NCBI RefSeq assembly: GCF_016772275.1 | Contig: NZ_CP065425.1 | Location: 3,006,653-3,070,652, forward strand | DNA from: Heyndrickxia vini | GTDB lineage: Bacteria; Bacillota; Bacilli; Bacillales; Bacillaceae_C | Direction: 5' to 3' | DNA length: 64,000 nt | Part shown: positions 44,189-53,855 of the stretch, in pieces | How the letters are laid out: each line of letters opens with the position of its first letter | How positions within the stretch are numbered: the first letter of the stretch is position 1 | Translations under genes and position numbers: made by a program | The notes under the pieces: generated by a model | The model's input: the letters and a program-made list of their open reading frames with translations, nothing else | The model's database searches: none | What the model was told of the DNA's origin: nothing

Positions 44189-44656
44189 TTATTCTACATT
44201 TTTAATTAAATTCGCCATTTCAATCGCAGATACTGCTGCGTCCCAGCCTTTATTGCCTGCTTTTGTACCTGCTCTTTCAATTGCTTGCTCAATGGAATCA
44301 GTTGTTAATATCCCGAATATGACTGGAATTCCTGTATTTAATGAAATAGCTGCTACTCCTTTTGCCGCTTCATTACAAACATAATCGAAATGTGGTGTAG
44401 ATCCCCTAATAACCGTTCCTAATGTGATCACCGCGTCATACTTGTCTGTTTTCGCTAGTTTCTGTGCAATTAACGGGATTTCAAATGCACCCGGCACCCA
44501 TGCTACATCGACATCATCTTCGTTTACGCCATGTCGTTTAAGTGCATCTATTGAACCGCTCAGCAGCTTATTCGTAATAAATTCATTAAATCTACCTACG
44601 ACAATTCCAATTTTCAATCCTGATCCTACTAAATTTCCTTCAAAAATTGTTCCCAT
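44189..44656 (-). CDS. ribH: 6,7-dimethyl-8-ribityllumazine synthase
   Basis: 155 residues, the size of icosahedral Rib[66 protein letters not shown] with the catalytic His, and a GNKGWDAA end. It condenses the pyrimidine from RibD with dihydroxybutanone phosphate. AATGGAGGC precedes the ATG. Last gene of the rib operon, 25 bp after ribB. Confidence 0.95.
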   Translation of the reverse strand: MGTIFEGNLVGSGLKIGIVVGRFNEFITNKLLSGSIDALKRHGVNEDDVDVAWVPGAFEIPLIAQKLAKTDKYDAVITLGTVIRGSTPHFDYVCNEAAKGVAAISLNTGIPVIFGILTTDSIEQAIERAGTKAGNKGWDAAVSAIEMANLIKNVE

Positions 44657-44681
44657 TATGAAAAGCCTCCATTTTATATAA

Positions 44682-45305
44682 TTAGTTAATACTGCCTACT
44701 CTTTCGGTTTCTTTCCGATAATTGATTAAGTCTTGAATCGTAATCATTTTCAGCTGAAATTGATCCGCGATTATTCGCAAATCATTGACTCTTGCCATCG
44801 TTCCATCTTCTTTAATAATTTCACAAATGACACCCGCAGGCGACGCCCCTGCTAGTTTCGCTAAGTCCACTGCGGCTTCAGTATGCCCCGCTCGTTTTAG
44901 TACACCTCCGTCTTTTGCGATAAGTGGGAACACGTGGCCCGGTCGTTTGAAATCAGAAGCTATCGTATTTCCATTTGCCAATGACTGAATCGTCATTGAA
45001 CGCTCGGTTGCTGAAATACCTGTCGTTGTTGAACGATGATCGACACTGATTGTAAAAGCTGTACCATATGGATCGGTATTTTCTTTAGCCATTGGGTTTA
45101 GTTGAAGCTGTTTGGCGATTTTTTCTTCCACCGGAACACAAACAAGGCCCTTTCCATATGTAATCATGAAATTAATAACCGATGGAGTAGCTTTGTCAGC
45201 TAAAGCGATAAAATCACCTTCGTTTTCTCGATTTTCATCATCACAAACGATAATTACATTTCCTTCCTTTAATTCATGTAGTGCTTCGTCTATTGAATCA
45301 AACAT
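44682..45305 (-). CDS. ribB: 3,4-dihydroxy-2-butanone 4-phosphate synthase without GTP cyclohydrolase II domain
   Basis: 207 residues from the ATG at 45305, eight bases after AAGGAG. DHBP synthase motifs: [11 protein letters not shown] (about 24-34), [40 protein letters not shown] and GVICEI. In Bacillus subtilis the equivalent RibA is about 400 residues and bifunctional. Here the frame stops at the domain boundary and ribH follows 25 bp on, so the cyclohydrolase II half is absent from the operon. GTP cyclohydrolase II must be encoded elsewhere if the pathway is complete. Confidence 0.9.
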   Translation of the reverse strand: MFDSIDEALHELKEGNVIIVCDDENRENEGDFIALADKATPSVINFMITYGKGLVCVPVEEKIAKQLQLNPMAKENTDPYGTAFTISVDHRSTTTGISATERSMTIQSLANGNTIASDFKRPGHVFPLIAKDGGVLKRAGHTEAAVDLAKLAGASPAGVICEIIKEDGTMARVNDLRIIADQFQLKMITIQDLINYRKETERVGSIN

Positions 45306-45317
45306 ATCCATCACTCC

Positions 45318-45983
45318 TTATGCAAAGCCATTTTTTTGTAACAAGTCATAGGTTATTGATGTTTTATTTTCTTCCTGCGAATTCGAAAATCGAGAATGAA
45401 CGAAATGTTCGATATATTTTCCAAGCATATCGCACTCGATATTAACTAAGTCACCTACTACTTTCTCACTTAGAATCGTTTCGGCTCGCGTATGAGGGAT
45501 TAACGAAATCGTAAAAGTAGAATCGCTCACTACAAAAACCGTTAAACTAGTTCCATCAATTGCAACGGAACCTTTTAGTATCGTGTATTTGATTATTTCA
45601 GCATCTGCTTTGATTTCATAATATCGGGCATTACCAGCGTCTTTTATGTTCTTTACCGTTCCCACTCCATCCACATGCCCTGATACGAAATGGCCACCAA
45701 ATCTTCCTTGCGGGGACATTGCTCGTTCAAGATTCACTGTTGATCCATTCTTTAGTTCTCTTAAACTTGTAGATTTAATGGTTTCAGGCATGACATCTAA
45801 ATGAAATTCATCGTTTGAAAAGGAGGTAACCGTCAAGCATACCCCGTTAACGGAAATACTATCTCCATTGTGCATATCCTTCATTATTTTGTTAGCATGT
45901 ATTGTTAATTCGACTGCTTGAGACGATTGTTTGATATTTTTCACACGACCAATTTCTTCGATAATTCCTGTAAACATATTCAT
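45318..45983 (-). CDS. ribE: Riboflavin synthase alpha chain
   Basis: 221 residues with two homologous lumazine-binding barrels: MFTGIIEEIGRV...SVNGVCLTV in the first and SGHVDGVGTV...SVAIDGTSLTV in the second. It dismutates two lumazines to riboflavin plus the RibD-derived pyrimidine. AAAGGTGG precedes the start; the ATG two codons on is a possible alternative. It lies 12 bp before ribB on the transcript. Confidence 0.94.
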   Translation of the reverse strand: MNMFTGIIEEIGRVKNIKQSSQAVELTIHANKIMKDMHNGDSISVNGVCLTVTSFSNDEFHLDVMPETIKSTSLRELKNGSTVNLERAMSPQGRFGGHFVSGHVDGVGTVKNIKDAGNARYYEIKADAEIIKYTILKGSVAIDGTSLTVFVVSDSTFTISLIPHTRAETILSEKVVGDLVNIECDMLGKYIEHFVHSRFSNSQEENKTSITYDLLQKNGFA

Positions 45984-45992
45984 TCACCACCT

Positions 45993-47075
45993 TTACACGG
46001 GAGTTGCCGTAATTCGAATATCTTTTCCAATCATTTTCACTTCGGTAATATCAACATTCGCGGCATCCTCTATTTCTGTGATTCCTTCACCGCTAAACGA
46101 AGTAGGAGCCGTTTTCCCTCCGATTAGTTTTGGTGCAATATAAGTTATCAATTGTTGAAATGCCCTTTCCTTTAAAAAGCTCCCATGTACTTCTGCCCCA
46201 CCTTCGACGAAAATGGAGCATATTCCTTTTTCTGCTAAGATTTTTAGCATAGGTTTTATTTCTATCGTTTCTGTTTGCATATTAATGATTCGAACGCCTT
46301 TGTATTGATATGCAACCATTCGTTTCTCATCAACATGCATTCCCGTAATAATCCATGTTTCCGCATGCTGTTGATCGATTACTTTTGAATCGATAGGGGT
46401 TCGAAGGTGTGTATCAAGGATGATTCTTATAGGATTTTTCCCGCCACCTTCTAGTCTTGTTGTTAAACTCGGATTATCTTTAATAATCGTATTTACCCCT
46501 ACTAGAATTGCATCGTGAATATGGCGAAAATAGTGGACATCCTCCCTTGCCTCCTGGCTTGTAATCCATTTACTACTCCCAGTTTTTGTTGCGGTTTTTC
46601 CATCTAAACTTGCTGCTGACTTCAATGTGACAAAAGGCAAACCTGTTCGGATGAAATGAAAGAATACTTGATTCAGTTGGATGGCTTCTTTTTCGAGTAA
46701 ACCGACCTCTACATTTATACCAGCCGCTTTCATCGTTTCGATCCCTTTTCCGGCAACTTTCGGATTAGGATCTGTTGTAGCAATCACTACTCTTTTTATC
46801 CCCGATTCAATCAATAGCTTCGAACACGGAGGGGTTTTTCCAAAATGGCTGCAAGGTTCAAGGGTGACATACATCGTTGCGTCTTTTGTTCTCCCTTTAG
46901 CCATTTGAATAGCATGTACTTCTGCATGTGAATCCCCTGCTTTGACATGTGCCCCTATCCCGACTACTTGGTTGTTTTTTACAATCACAGCCCCGACTGT
47001 TGGATTAGGAGTGGTTTGACCTTTCGTACTTTTTGCAATATCAATGGCAAGCTGCATGTAGTATTGGTCATTCAT
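45993..47075 (-). CDS. ribD: Bifunctional riboflavin deaminase-reductase
   Basis: 360 residues. The N-terminal deaminase domain has zinc ligands in HAEVHA (about 49-54) and PCSHFGKTPPC (about 74-84). The C-terminal RibD reductase begins near 148 (TLKSAASLDGKTAT), with FVEGGAEVHGSFL near 290. It deaminates and reduces the pyrimidine formed by GTP cyclohydrolase II. AAGGAGTTTGAAAA precedes the ATG. First gene of the operon, under the FMN riboswitch. Confidence 0.95.
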   Translation of the reverse strand: MNDQYYMQLAIDIAKSTKGQTTPNPTVGAVIVKNNQVVGIGAHVKAGDSHAEVHAIQMAKGRTKDATMYVTLEPCSHFGKTPPCSKLLIESGIKRVVIATTDPNPKVAGKGIETMKAAGINVEVGLLEKEAIQLNQVFFHFIRTGLPFVTLKSAASLDGKTATKTGSSKWITSQEAREDVHYFRHIHDAILVGVNTIIKDNPSLTTRLEGGGKNPIRIILDTHLRTPIDSKVIDQQHAETWIITGMHVDEKRMVAYQYKGVRIINMQTETIEIKPMLKILAEKGICSIFVEGGAEVHGSFLKERAFQQLITYIAPKLIGGKTAPTSFSGEGITEIEDAANVDITEVKMIGKDIRITATPV

Positions 47076-47107
47076 TTTTCAAACTCCTTATCTTAATAAG
47101 AAAATAA

Positions 47108-47141
47108 AAAACCCCTAAAGAATGAATTTCTTCAGGGGTTA
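47108..47141 (-). terminator. Riboswitch-controlled terminator ahead of ribD
   Basis: Stem AACCCCT / AGGGGTT with inner AGAA / TTCT pairs, followed on the minus strand by TTTTTTATTTT. It lies between the FMN aptamer and ribD, where B. subtilis has its attenuator. Confidence 0.85.
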
Positions 47142-47296
47142 CGTGTTTTTGGGTATAGGAAATAAAGGTGAAGAATAGACTCTTCCCTTTCCAAATTTAT
47201 GTATAGTTAAAAAAGGTATGATATTGATCAAACCATTTTTTTACACATCAACAAAGAAAGGTAGAGAATTCCTCTTACCAATACTTTTTATTTTTT

Positions 47297-47437
47297 CCTT
47301 CTCCCATCCAGACTTTAACTGTCGGCTCTGGAGTTTCACCAGATCCACCGTTTAACAATTGTTAACCGGGTCACGGACTAAGAAGCATTGCAGCTTCATC
47401 ACCGCCGGTAGGGAATTTCACCCTGCCCCGAAGGATA
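47297..47437 (-). ncRNA. FMN riboswitch (RFN element)
   Basis: On the minus strand the conserved aptamer is plain: ATCCTTCGGGGCAGGGTGAA, then ATTCCCTACCGGCGGTGAT, a variable arm with GTTAACAATTGTTAAC pairing, TGGATCTGGTGAAACTCCAG, GCCGACAGT and AGTCTGGATGGGAGAAGG. All five paralogous stems can be drawn. Binding of FMN should favour the terminator at 47108-47141 and shut off ribDEBH. Confidence 0.96.
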
Positions 47438-47455
47438 GTATTTATTTTAGTGACA

Positions 47456-47483
47456 ATTATACAGAAAAAAAATAAATAAGCAA
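47456..47483 (-). promoter_or_regulatory. Promoter of the riboflavin operon
   Basis: On the minus strand -35 TTGCTT (47478-47483), 16-bp spacer, -10 TATAAT (47456-47461). The aptamer begins about 20 bp downstream. Confidence 0.65.
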
Positions 47484-47495
47484 ATAGAAGAATTT

Positions 47496-48632
47496 TTATT
47501 TTTTGAACATGTCGATGACGCTAGCGATATTTTCCGAACAATTTTTCAGATATTCATAAGCATTTGTCATGGCATCTTCGAGGGATGTAGCACCTGGGAC
47601 AATTGAAAATAAGGCGTCGATTCCTTCTTCTCTTACTCTCCCATTTTTGTCTTCAATATATCCCGCGATTCCAATTACTGGAATCCCCTTCTTTTTTGCT
47701 AGTTTTGCAACCCCGATTGGTGTCTTGCCAAAGATGGTTTGTCCATCTATTTTCCCTTCGCCAGTAATGACGAGTTCCGCCCCTTCGAGATGGGTTTCTA
47801 GTTTCAATGTTTGAGTGATAATATCGATTCCCCGTTTTAATTCGGCATTGAAAAAGGCTAACATGCCGGCTCCCATTCCCCCTGCCGCACCTGCTCCCGG
47901 AACACTGTCAACGTTTTTATGCAGTTCTTTTTTTATGATGTCTGCAAAATGCGTTAAGCTTTTGTCCAAACGTGTGACCATCTCTTGTGTTGCACCTTTT
48001 TGTGGTCCAAAAATAGCAGATGCGCCGTTTGCTCCGGTTAATGGGTTGTCCACATCACATGCTACAATAAATTGGATATTTGATAATCGTGGATCCATTT
48101 GCGAAATATCAATTGTTTTTAAATCTGAGAGGGCACCGCCGCCAAAACTAATTTGTTCCTTTTGATTATTGAGAAGTTTTGCGCCAAGTGCTTGCGCCAT
48201 CCCTGTTCCCCCATCATTTGTTGCACTTCCCCCTAGACCAATAATAATTTTTTTTACACCGTAATCCAGTGCTCTTAAAATAAGTTCGCCTGTTCCATAG
48301 GTTGTTGTTAAAAGTGGATTGCGTTTGTCTAAAGGAACATGATGAAGGCCCGAAGCGGCTGCCATTTCGATTACTGCAGTTTTTCCATCGCCTAGAAGAC
48401 CGAAAAATCCTTGAACAGGTAACCCAAGCGGACCAGTAACCGTCTTTTCAATAATTTTTCCTTCTGTCGCATCAACGAGCGATTGAACCGTTCCCTCTCC
48501 TCCATCTGCCATTGGAAGTTTAATATATTCGGCATCCGGTATGACAGCAGAAAATCCTTCTTCAATTGCATTTGCTGCTTCTAAAGCGGTTAAACTCTCT
48601 TTAAATGAATCTGGTGCAATGACAATTTTCAA
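47496..48632 (-). CDS. glxK: Glycerate kinase (GlxK/GarK family)
   Basis: 378 residues from the TTG at 48632, eight bases after GGAG; a GTG three codons earlier touches the ribosome site. MKIVIAPDSFKES-type N-terminus, ADGGEGTVQSLVDAT, GLGGSATNDGGTGMAQALG and VITGEGKIDGQTIFGKTPIGVA mark the type-1 glycerate kinase family. It phosphorylates D-glycerate with ATP. The gene is alone between the rib promoter and a long repeat array. Confidence 0.9.
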   Translation of the reverse strand: MKIVIAPDSFKESLTALEAANAIEEGFSAVIPDAEYIKLPMADGGEGTVQSLVDATEGKIIEKTVTGPLGLPVQGFFGLLGDGKTAVIEMAAASGLHHVPLDKRNPLLTTTYGTGELILRALDYGVKKIIIGLGGSATNDGGTGMAQALGAKLLNNQKEQISFGGGALSDLKTIDISQMDPRLSNIQFIVACDVDNPLTGANGASAIFGPQKGATQEMVTRLDKSLTHFADIIKKELHKNVDSVPGAGAAGGMGAGMLAFFNAELKRGIDIITQTLKLETHLEGAELVITGEGKIDGQTIFGKTPIGVAKLAKKKGIPVIGIAGYIEDKNGRVREEGIDALFSIVPGATSLEDAMTNAYEYLKNCSENIASVIDMFKK

Positions 48633-48777
48633 TTTGGTCACTCCGATTTATTTTTTGTAAAATCTATAAATAACTTTATTTTCCTTTTTCTCATATGCAT
48701 TTGGTGTGAACAATTTTAGTGTACATCAATTAGAACTACAGTGGAAATTTTCTATTTAACAATATGAAAATGGTAAT

Positions 48778-49362
48778 TCTTTTATCTATGAAGTACTTCT
48801 TCCTTTAATTTTGTTGATCATGTTCCTCTTGAACGCTTTATGAAGCACTTCTTCTTTTAATTCTCCCGATCATGTGCCTTATAAACACTTTATGAAGCAC
48901 TTCTTTCTTTAATTTTGTTGATCATGTTTCGCTTGAACGCTCTATGAAGCACTTCTTCTTTTAATTCTGACGTTCATGTGCCTCATAAACACTTTATGAA
49001 GCATTTCTTCTTTTAATTTTGTTGATCATGTTTCTCTTGAACTCTCTATGAAACACTTCTTCTTTTAATTCTGCTAATCATCTGCCTCATAAACACTTTA
49101 TGATGCACTTCTTCTTTTAACTCTGCCGATTATGTGCCTTATAAACACTTTATGAAGCACTTCTTCTTTTAATTCCGTCAATCATATGCCTCATAAACAC
49201 TTTATGATGCACTTCTTCTTTTAATTCAGACGATCATATGCCTCATAAACACTTTATGAAGCACTTCTTCTTTTAATTCTGCCGATCATATGCCTCATAA
49301 ACACTTTATGAAGCACTTCTTCCTTTAACTCTACCGATCATGTGCCTCATGCACGTTAATCA
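48778..49362. repeat. Tandem array of eleven exactly phased 52-bp units
   Basis: The word ATGAAGCAC (or ATGATGCAC, ATGAAACAC) starts at 48788, 48840, 48892, 48944, 48996, 49048, 49100, 49152, 49204, 49256 and 49308; every step is 52 bp. Units differ by many substitutions but no insertion or deletion was seen. A typical unit reads CTTCTTCTTTTAATTCT, then GATCATGTGCC, then the palindrome TCATAAA-CAC-TTTATGA. It lies between the OPT gene terminator and glxK. The same family recurs at 56417-58430. Confidence 0.93.
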
Positions 49363-49378
49363 AAACTCTCTGAAAAAC

Positions 49379-49425
49379 AAAACAGCCTTAGAACCAGTAA
49401 TCATGAAGGTTCAAGGCTGTTTTTC
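49379..49425 (-). terminator. Terminator of the OPT transporter gene
   Basis: Stem AACAGCCTT / AAGGCTGTT with an inner AACC / GGTT pair. T-run on the plus side and A/T-rich on the minus side, about 90 bp after the stop. Confidence 0.75.
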
Positions 49426-49512
49426 CGTCATTTTAAGCTGGAAAGCCAAGCTTATTCTATTTAATTGTTAAACTTGTATACTACATAAAATTCTCCTAAC
49501 AGTACTAACTCT

Positions 49513-51135
49513 TTACTTTCCAATTTTAAAAATTGAAGTAAAGAAGCTATATAATGCATCTCCGGCAATGAAGCCCGCAGCTAAAATGGTCATAGGTGTC
49601 TCCGCTTCTTTTCCCTTCCATTTTAAAACTGAAAATCTGATTATGATTCCTGCTAAAACGGCCCATCCGGCAATGGGATTAGTCAATAATAAACCCGTTG
49701 CGAACAAAACACCCAATTGTCTCTTTGATCCGCCAATTAATTGAAGCAAGGCACCTGGGATTGCCCAAATCAATAATTGTTTTGCGATATCAGGAGAAAC
49801 ACCTGATTGGATTGTTGCGGCATATACATGATTAACCGGAGGTATCATCCCACGCGAGAAGAAGTTTTCATAGGTTAGCAGAACAACAATAGCTGCCACA
49901 GAAAATCCAATCATCCCCGCGAAAAGCTGCTGACGTCGTCCTTTCTTTTCAAACTCTGGATCTTGTCCATTCCCTCGAAGAATATAGCCAGTCTTTAAAT
50001 CATAACCCATATCTGCAAACGCTACTCCTGTGGAAGCACTGAATCCAACTAGAAGCGCAAGCGCAGGGGCAGGAAAGCCAATTAATATGCCAATTATAAG
50101 GGTAATTAAAGCAACTGCAAATGCAGGAAACCACCCGGCATGCATTGCCGCAATTCCAACGATTAACTCGTGGGCAAATGCCGCAATAGCTGCAAATAAT
50201 AAGAATCCTGCAATCATTCCAGGAGACATGTCCGTCAAAACTCCGCCCATAAATGCCAATGCCAACGCTATCAATAAATAGGCAATGAAACCATAGCCAA
50301 AGGCTTGTCCAATATCCTTTTCAGATCTGGTAAGAGGCACTGCCTCCAAAGATGCAGCAGTCTCATTCTTTGTTTTATCCAAAACAGTATTTACCTTATT
50401 CTTTTTAAAGATAAGGAAAACGACTTGTATTAATGCAACCACTCCGGCACCGATCATAAATCCATGTGGAATGTAATGCTCACTTATATCGAAGCCAAAC
50501 AACGGAACAGAATATCCTTTTAAAAGCAGCCCTATCCCAAACATTGTTAGAGCCCAAATATTACCGATGAAAGCGACCCCGAAGGCTGACATAGGAATTT
50601 TAAAAATCGATCCTAATATCCCAATTCCTATACCAACACTCAATAATTTTGCTCGTTTTCCGCCTTCATCGCCAGCCTTAATTGATTCAGCTGTCGCAAT
50701 TCCCGGCGGCCATGCTTCCTTAGCAGGAAAAACCTTCGTGTCAAAAAATTTATAAAGCAAGATGGCATCAGCGAACATAGCAAGCGTAACACCAATAAAC
50801 AGTGGAATAACCAGTTCTTTTAAGCCTAAAACATATGGAATGCCAATAGGAAGAATCAAGCTGCTTGCCGCCCCAAATGTAGCCGCAGAAATTGAGGATT
50901 GCACTAAATTTTGCCTATGGACGGATTTAAACTTAAGGAATGCTTGAAGCGGAATCCTTGCAATCAGCATTGCAAAGATGGCACCTATAATTGAAGTATT
51001 TGCTGAAATCCCCAATGATGTAATTAATTGAACCCCAATTATTGCCCCAAAAATAGCCGTTGCAACGGTGATTAAAATGACCATTGGTTCAAATGCTGAC
51101 GGATGCTTCTTTTCTATCATCCTCTTGTCTTTCAT
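49513..51135 (-). CDS. OPT-family transporter
   Basis: 540 residues from the ATG at 51135, after AGGAGGATGTGT. About fourteen hydrophobic helices in two halves, with motifs such as FGAASSLILPIGIPYVLGL, EAWPPGIATAESIKAGDEGGKRAK and VAFADMGYDLKTGYILRGNGQDPE. The family moves oligopeptides, siderophore-metal complexes or related solutes. It follows the IclR gene by 39 bp and the hydantoinase/oxoprolinase genes, so its cargo may be the substrate of those enzymes. Confidence 0.85.
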   Translation of the reverse strand: MKDKRMIEKKHPSAFEPMVILITVATAIFGAIIGVQLITSLGISANTSIIGAIFAMLIARIPLQAFLKFKSVHRQNLVQSSISAATFGAASSLILPIGIPYVLGLKELVIPLFIGVTLAMFADAILLYKFFDTKVFPAKEAWPPGIATAESIKAGDEGGKRAKLLSVGIGIGILGSIFKIPMSAFGVAFIGNIWALTMFGIGLLLKGYSVPLFGFDISEHYIPHGFMIGAGVVALIQVVFLIFKKNKVNTVLDKTKNETAASLEAVPLTRSEKDIGQAFGYGFIAYLLIALALAFMGGVLTDMSPGMIAGFLLFAAIAAFAHELIVGIAAMHAGWFPAFAVALITLIIGILIGFPAPALALLVGFSASTGVAFADMGYDLKTGYILRGNGQDPEFEKKGRRQQLFAGMIGFSVAAIVVLLTYENFFSRGMIPPVNHVYAATIQSGVSPDIAKQLLIWAIPGALLQLIGGSKRQLGVLFATGLLLTNPIAGWAVLAGIIIRFSVLKWKGKEAETPMTILAAGFIAGDALYSFFTSIFKIGK

Positions 51136-51174
51136 ACACATCCTCCTGATTCTATCGTTTGTTGGTTTCAAGCT

Positions 51175-51939
51175 TTATTTATAATGGCTGCTGAAATGAT
51201 TAAGATAGCCCTGTATTTCTTTTGCTTCCTGTAGTAGATGTGTTAGTGCCACTTCAAAATCCATTTCCTCTACACGATATTCCGGGCCGCTAATTGTAAG
51301 TGAAGCAATAATCTCATTTTGGCTATTGAAAAGAGGCACCCCCAAGCCAAAAACCGCATCGGAAAACTCCCCAACTGAGTAGCACCAGCCCTTTTTCTTT
51401 ATTTCGTCTAAATCGGACAATAAGATTTCTTCATCCAATATCGTGTTTTTTGTAAAGGCTTTCATACCTTCCCTAGTTATTTCTAACTGCTTTTCTTTAG
51501 AGAGGTAGGCCATAATGACCTTACATGAAGCACCGACATAAAGGGGGGTTCTAGTTCCTAAAGAAACCTCATACTTAATTCGATGAGTGCTTTCCGCTAT
51601 TTCAACAGTAACTCCATCCGACTTATCCAGCCAGGTTAAGAAGATGGACTCCTCAACCTTACCCGCAAGTCTTTTCATAATAGGATAGACATGCTCAGAG
51701 AGTCGCATCTTTTCCTTGACCATTTGACCAAATTCTAAAAATCGTAAACCGAGTTCATACCTTTTGGTTTTTGGATCTTGTTCCAAAAAACCGTATTTCT
51801 CAAACGAAGCAAGGGTTCTATAGACAATGGAATGGCTAATTCCCATTTCCTTTGCTAACTCCCTAACCCCCCATGAGGGTGTCTCTTTTGAAAAATAATT
51901 AAGTAGTTCTAAAGAATTATCCAACGTCTTTAACGACAA
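51175..51939 (-). CDS. IclR-family regulator
   Basis: 254 residues with a TTG start after GAGGGGGCGGGC. N-terminal winged helix (LELLNYFSKETPSWGVRELAKEMGISHSIVYRTL, about 12-45) and a C-terminal effector domain with the IclR features YPIMKRLAGKVEESIFL and CYSVGEFSDAVFGLGVPLF. It likely controls the hydantoinase/OPT genes on both sides. The ligand is unknown. Confidence 0.88.
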   Translation of the reverse strand: MSLKTLDNSLELLNYFSKETPSWGVRELAKEMGISHSIVYRTLASFEKYGFLEQDPKTKRYELGLRFLEFGQMVKEKMRLSEHVYPIMKRLAGKVEESIFLTWLDKSDGVTVEIAESTHRIKYEVSLGTRTPLYVGASCKVIMAYLSKEKQLEITREGMKAFTKNTILDEEILLSDLDEIKKKGWCYSVGEFSDAVFGLGVPLFNSQNEIIASLTISGPEYRVEEMDFEVALTHLLQEAKEIQGYLNHFSSHYK

Positions 51940-52061
51940 AAGCCCGCCCCCTCGAATGTGTCTCTTTATTAGAGACAGCGTTTCATTTAATAAAATAATT
52001 ATATAATAATACCACTAGTTCAACAATAGGGAATTTTCTAAATAATAGATTAAACTAATCT

Positions 52062-52112
52062 GGGGACCTTCCCATCGTATGAATGCCTTTAATTTACCGT
52101 GGGACTGTCCCC
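52062..52112. repeat. Hairpin element GGGGAC...GTCCCC after hyuB
   Basis: Arms GGGGACctTCCCA and TGGGActGTCCCC flank 25 bp. It lies just after the hyuB stop at 52121, so it may act as a terminator, although no T-run follows. GGGGACxGTCCC hairpins recur in many Firmicute genomes as short repeats. Confidence 0.55.
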
Positions 52113-52120
52113 TATTATTC

Positions 52121-53854
52121 TTATCTCTTTATTTCTAAAACCGTGTATGTTAATGGATCAATATCAACGCCATATTTTTCTTTAGCTTGGGCAACCGATA
52201 TATAGCCATTTTTCACATCGCTTACGACTTTTTCGATTGGTCGTTTTAATGGGTTGCCGTATCCGCCGCCAGTAGCAGTAACTAATTGGGCTATATCTCC
52301 TTTATTTAGAGGATATCTTGCGGTAACGCCTATTGGCCCAATGATTTCACCATTCTTTTTCAAAATTCGAATATAGCTGGAAGACCCGTTTTCTCCGCCT
52401 TTCATACCCCATGGGGAAAATTGATGCCGCCCAAAGGTTGCAGAAAGCTTCTGGTTATCACTTAATGCCTGATAGGAACGAATGACGCCAGAACCGCCGT
52501 TAAACTCACCTGCTCCTGCTCCATCACAACGAAGGTTATACTCATCAACGAGAACACCATATCTTGTCTCAGCTACTTCAATTGGAATATTATAGGTCTC
52601 GCCATCTCCCATACAGAACTGTCCGCGCTGACCATCCATGCCTTCACCTGCACCCCATCCCCCAACAGATGGCTCAACAATTAGGAAAGGGGCATTTGTA
52701 TCTTGATGCTGTCCAGATAATACTACCGAACATACGGACAATAAATGACCGGCGGTTAAACGTTCTGGTAAAAGAGGCGCCAATGCTTTCCATATCAATT
52801 CCGCACCGCCAATCCGCCCTTCGAAATTCATAGATACCGGTGCAGGACGTTCAGCTGAAATAATCGAGCCTTTATCAGCTAATATCTTTAATGGAAAAAA
52901 TACCCCTTCATTTATACTGTTCTGATCTGGATTCATAATGGCTAAATACATAACACGTACACTTGCAAGCAATCCAAAATAGGAACAGTTTACCGGATTT
53001 GTCACCTGTGGATGGCTTCCGCGAAAATCACAAATGAATTTGTCTTCTGTGATTGTAATCTTGACCTTGATTGGGTATGGTCCCCCTTTTTCAGGATCTC
53101 CCTCGATAAAATCCTCCGCAGTAAAGGTTCCTTTTGGAAGGAGCTCAAGCTCTTTTTTTGCAAGCTGCTCCCCCTGTTTTAATAGATTATCAATAGCGGC
53201 CATAAGTAAATCTTTTGAATGTTTATTGCATAATTCTATAATTCTTTTTGCTCCTGTTTTTAGAGCAGCCACTTGAGCCCACATATCTCCTAAGGACAAA
53301 TCCGGAAGGCGAACGTTGGCTGAAATAATATCAACAACGGCTTGGTTTACTTTTCCTCCATCAAAAAGCTTTACCCCAGTTAATTGCAGCCCTTCTTGAT
53401 AAATTTCCGTTGAATCACTTGTAAATGAACCTGGATCCTTTCCACCCACCTCCGTCCAGTGGCCCTTGTTGGCAGAAAACGCCACCAATTCCCCGTTATT
53501 GAAAATTGGCATTACAAGACCTACATCAGATAAGTGAGACCCACCACCGACATACGGGTCATTAATAATGATAATATCTCCGTCATTTAATCCTTTGCCG
53601 TTATCAAATTTTTCGATGACATGCTGAACCATCGGACTTAGCATGCCTATGAAACTAGTAACACCATTTCCTTGGCTGATTAACTGACCTTTGGAATCAG
53701 TTAAACCACAAGCATAATCAAGCACTTCATATATAATCGGACTCATTGATGTTCTAGCAAGAGCGAGAAACATTTCATCACCAATCGACATGAGCGAATC
53801 CTTAATCACTTCAATTGTAAATGGATTTACTTTTACATTATTAGCAGTTATCAT
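52121..53854 (-). CDS. hyuB: Hydantoinase B / oxoprolinase-type subunit
   Basis: 577 residues from the ATG at 53854, six bases after GGGGGTGG; it begins 1 bp past the hyuA stop. Family signatures: NPFTIEVIKDSLMSIGDEMFLALARTSMSPIIYE at the N-terminus, DIIIINDPYVGGGSHLSD, FDFRGSHPQV-like segment and the C-terminal TATGGGYGNPLKRP. Together with HyuA it forms an ATP-dependent amidase of cyclic imides or lactams such as hydantoins or 5-oxoproline. The substrate cannot be told. Confidence 0.88.
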   Translation of the reverse strand: MITANNVKVNPFTIEVIKDSLMSIGDEMFLALARTSMSPIIYEVLDYACGLTDSKGQLISQGNGVTSFIGMLSPMVQHVIEKFDNGKGLNDGDIIIINDPYVGGGSHLSDVGLVMPIFNNGELVAFSANKGHWTEVGGKDPGSFTSDSTEIYQEGLQLTGVKLFDGGKVNQAVVDIISANVRLPDLSLGDMWAQVAALKTGAKRIIELCNKHSKDLLMAAIDNLLKQGEQLAKKELELLPKGTFTAEDFIEGDPEKGGPYPIKVKITITEDKFICDFRGSHPQVTNPVNCSYFGLLASVRVMYLAIMNPDQNSINEGVFFPLKILADKGSIISAERPAPVSMNFEGRIGGAELIWKALAPLLPERLTAGHLLSVCSVVLSGQHQDTNAPFLIVEPSVGGWGAGEGMDGQRGQFCMGDGETYNIPIEVAETRYGVLVDEYNLRCDGAGAGEFNGGSGVIRSYQALSDNQKLSATFGRHQFSPWGMKGGENGSSSYIRILKKNGEIIGPIGVTARYPLNKGDIAQLVTATGGGYGNPLKRPIEKVVSDVKNGYISVAQAKEKYGVDIDPLTYTVLEIKR

Positions 53855-53855
53855 C

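Noticed and set aside
48778-49362. CRISPR array
   Set aside because: Units are 52 bp end to end with gradual divergence and no constant repeat with unique spacers; no cas genes in the window.
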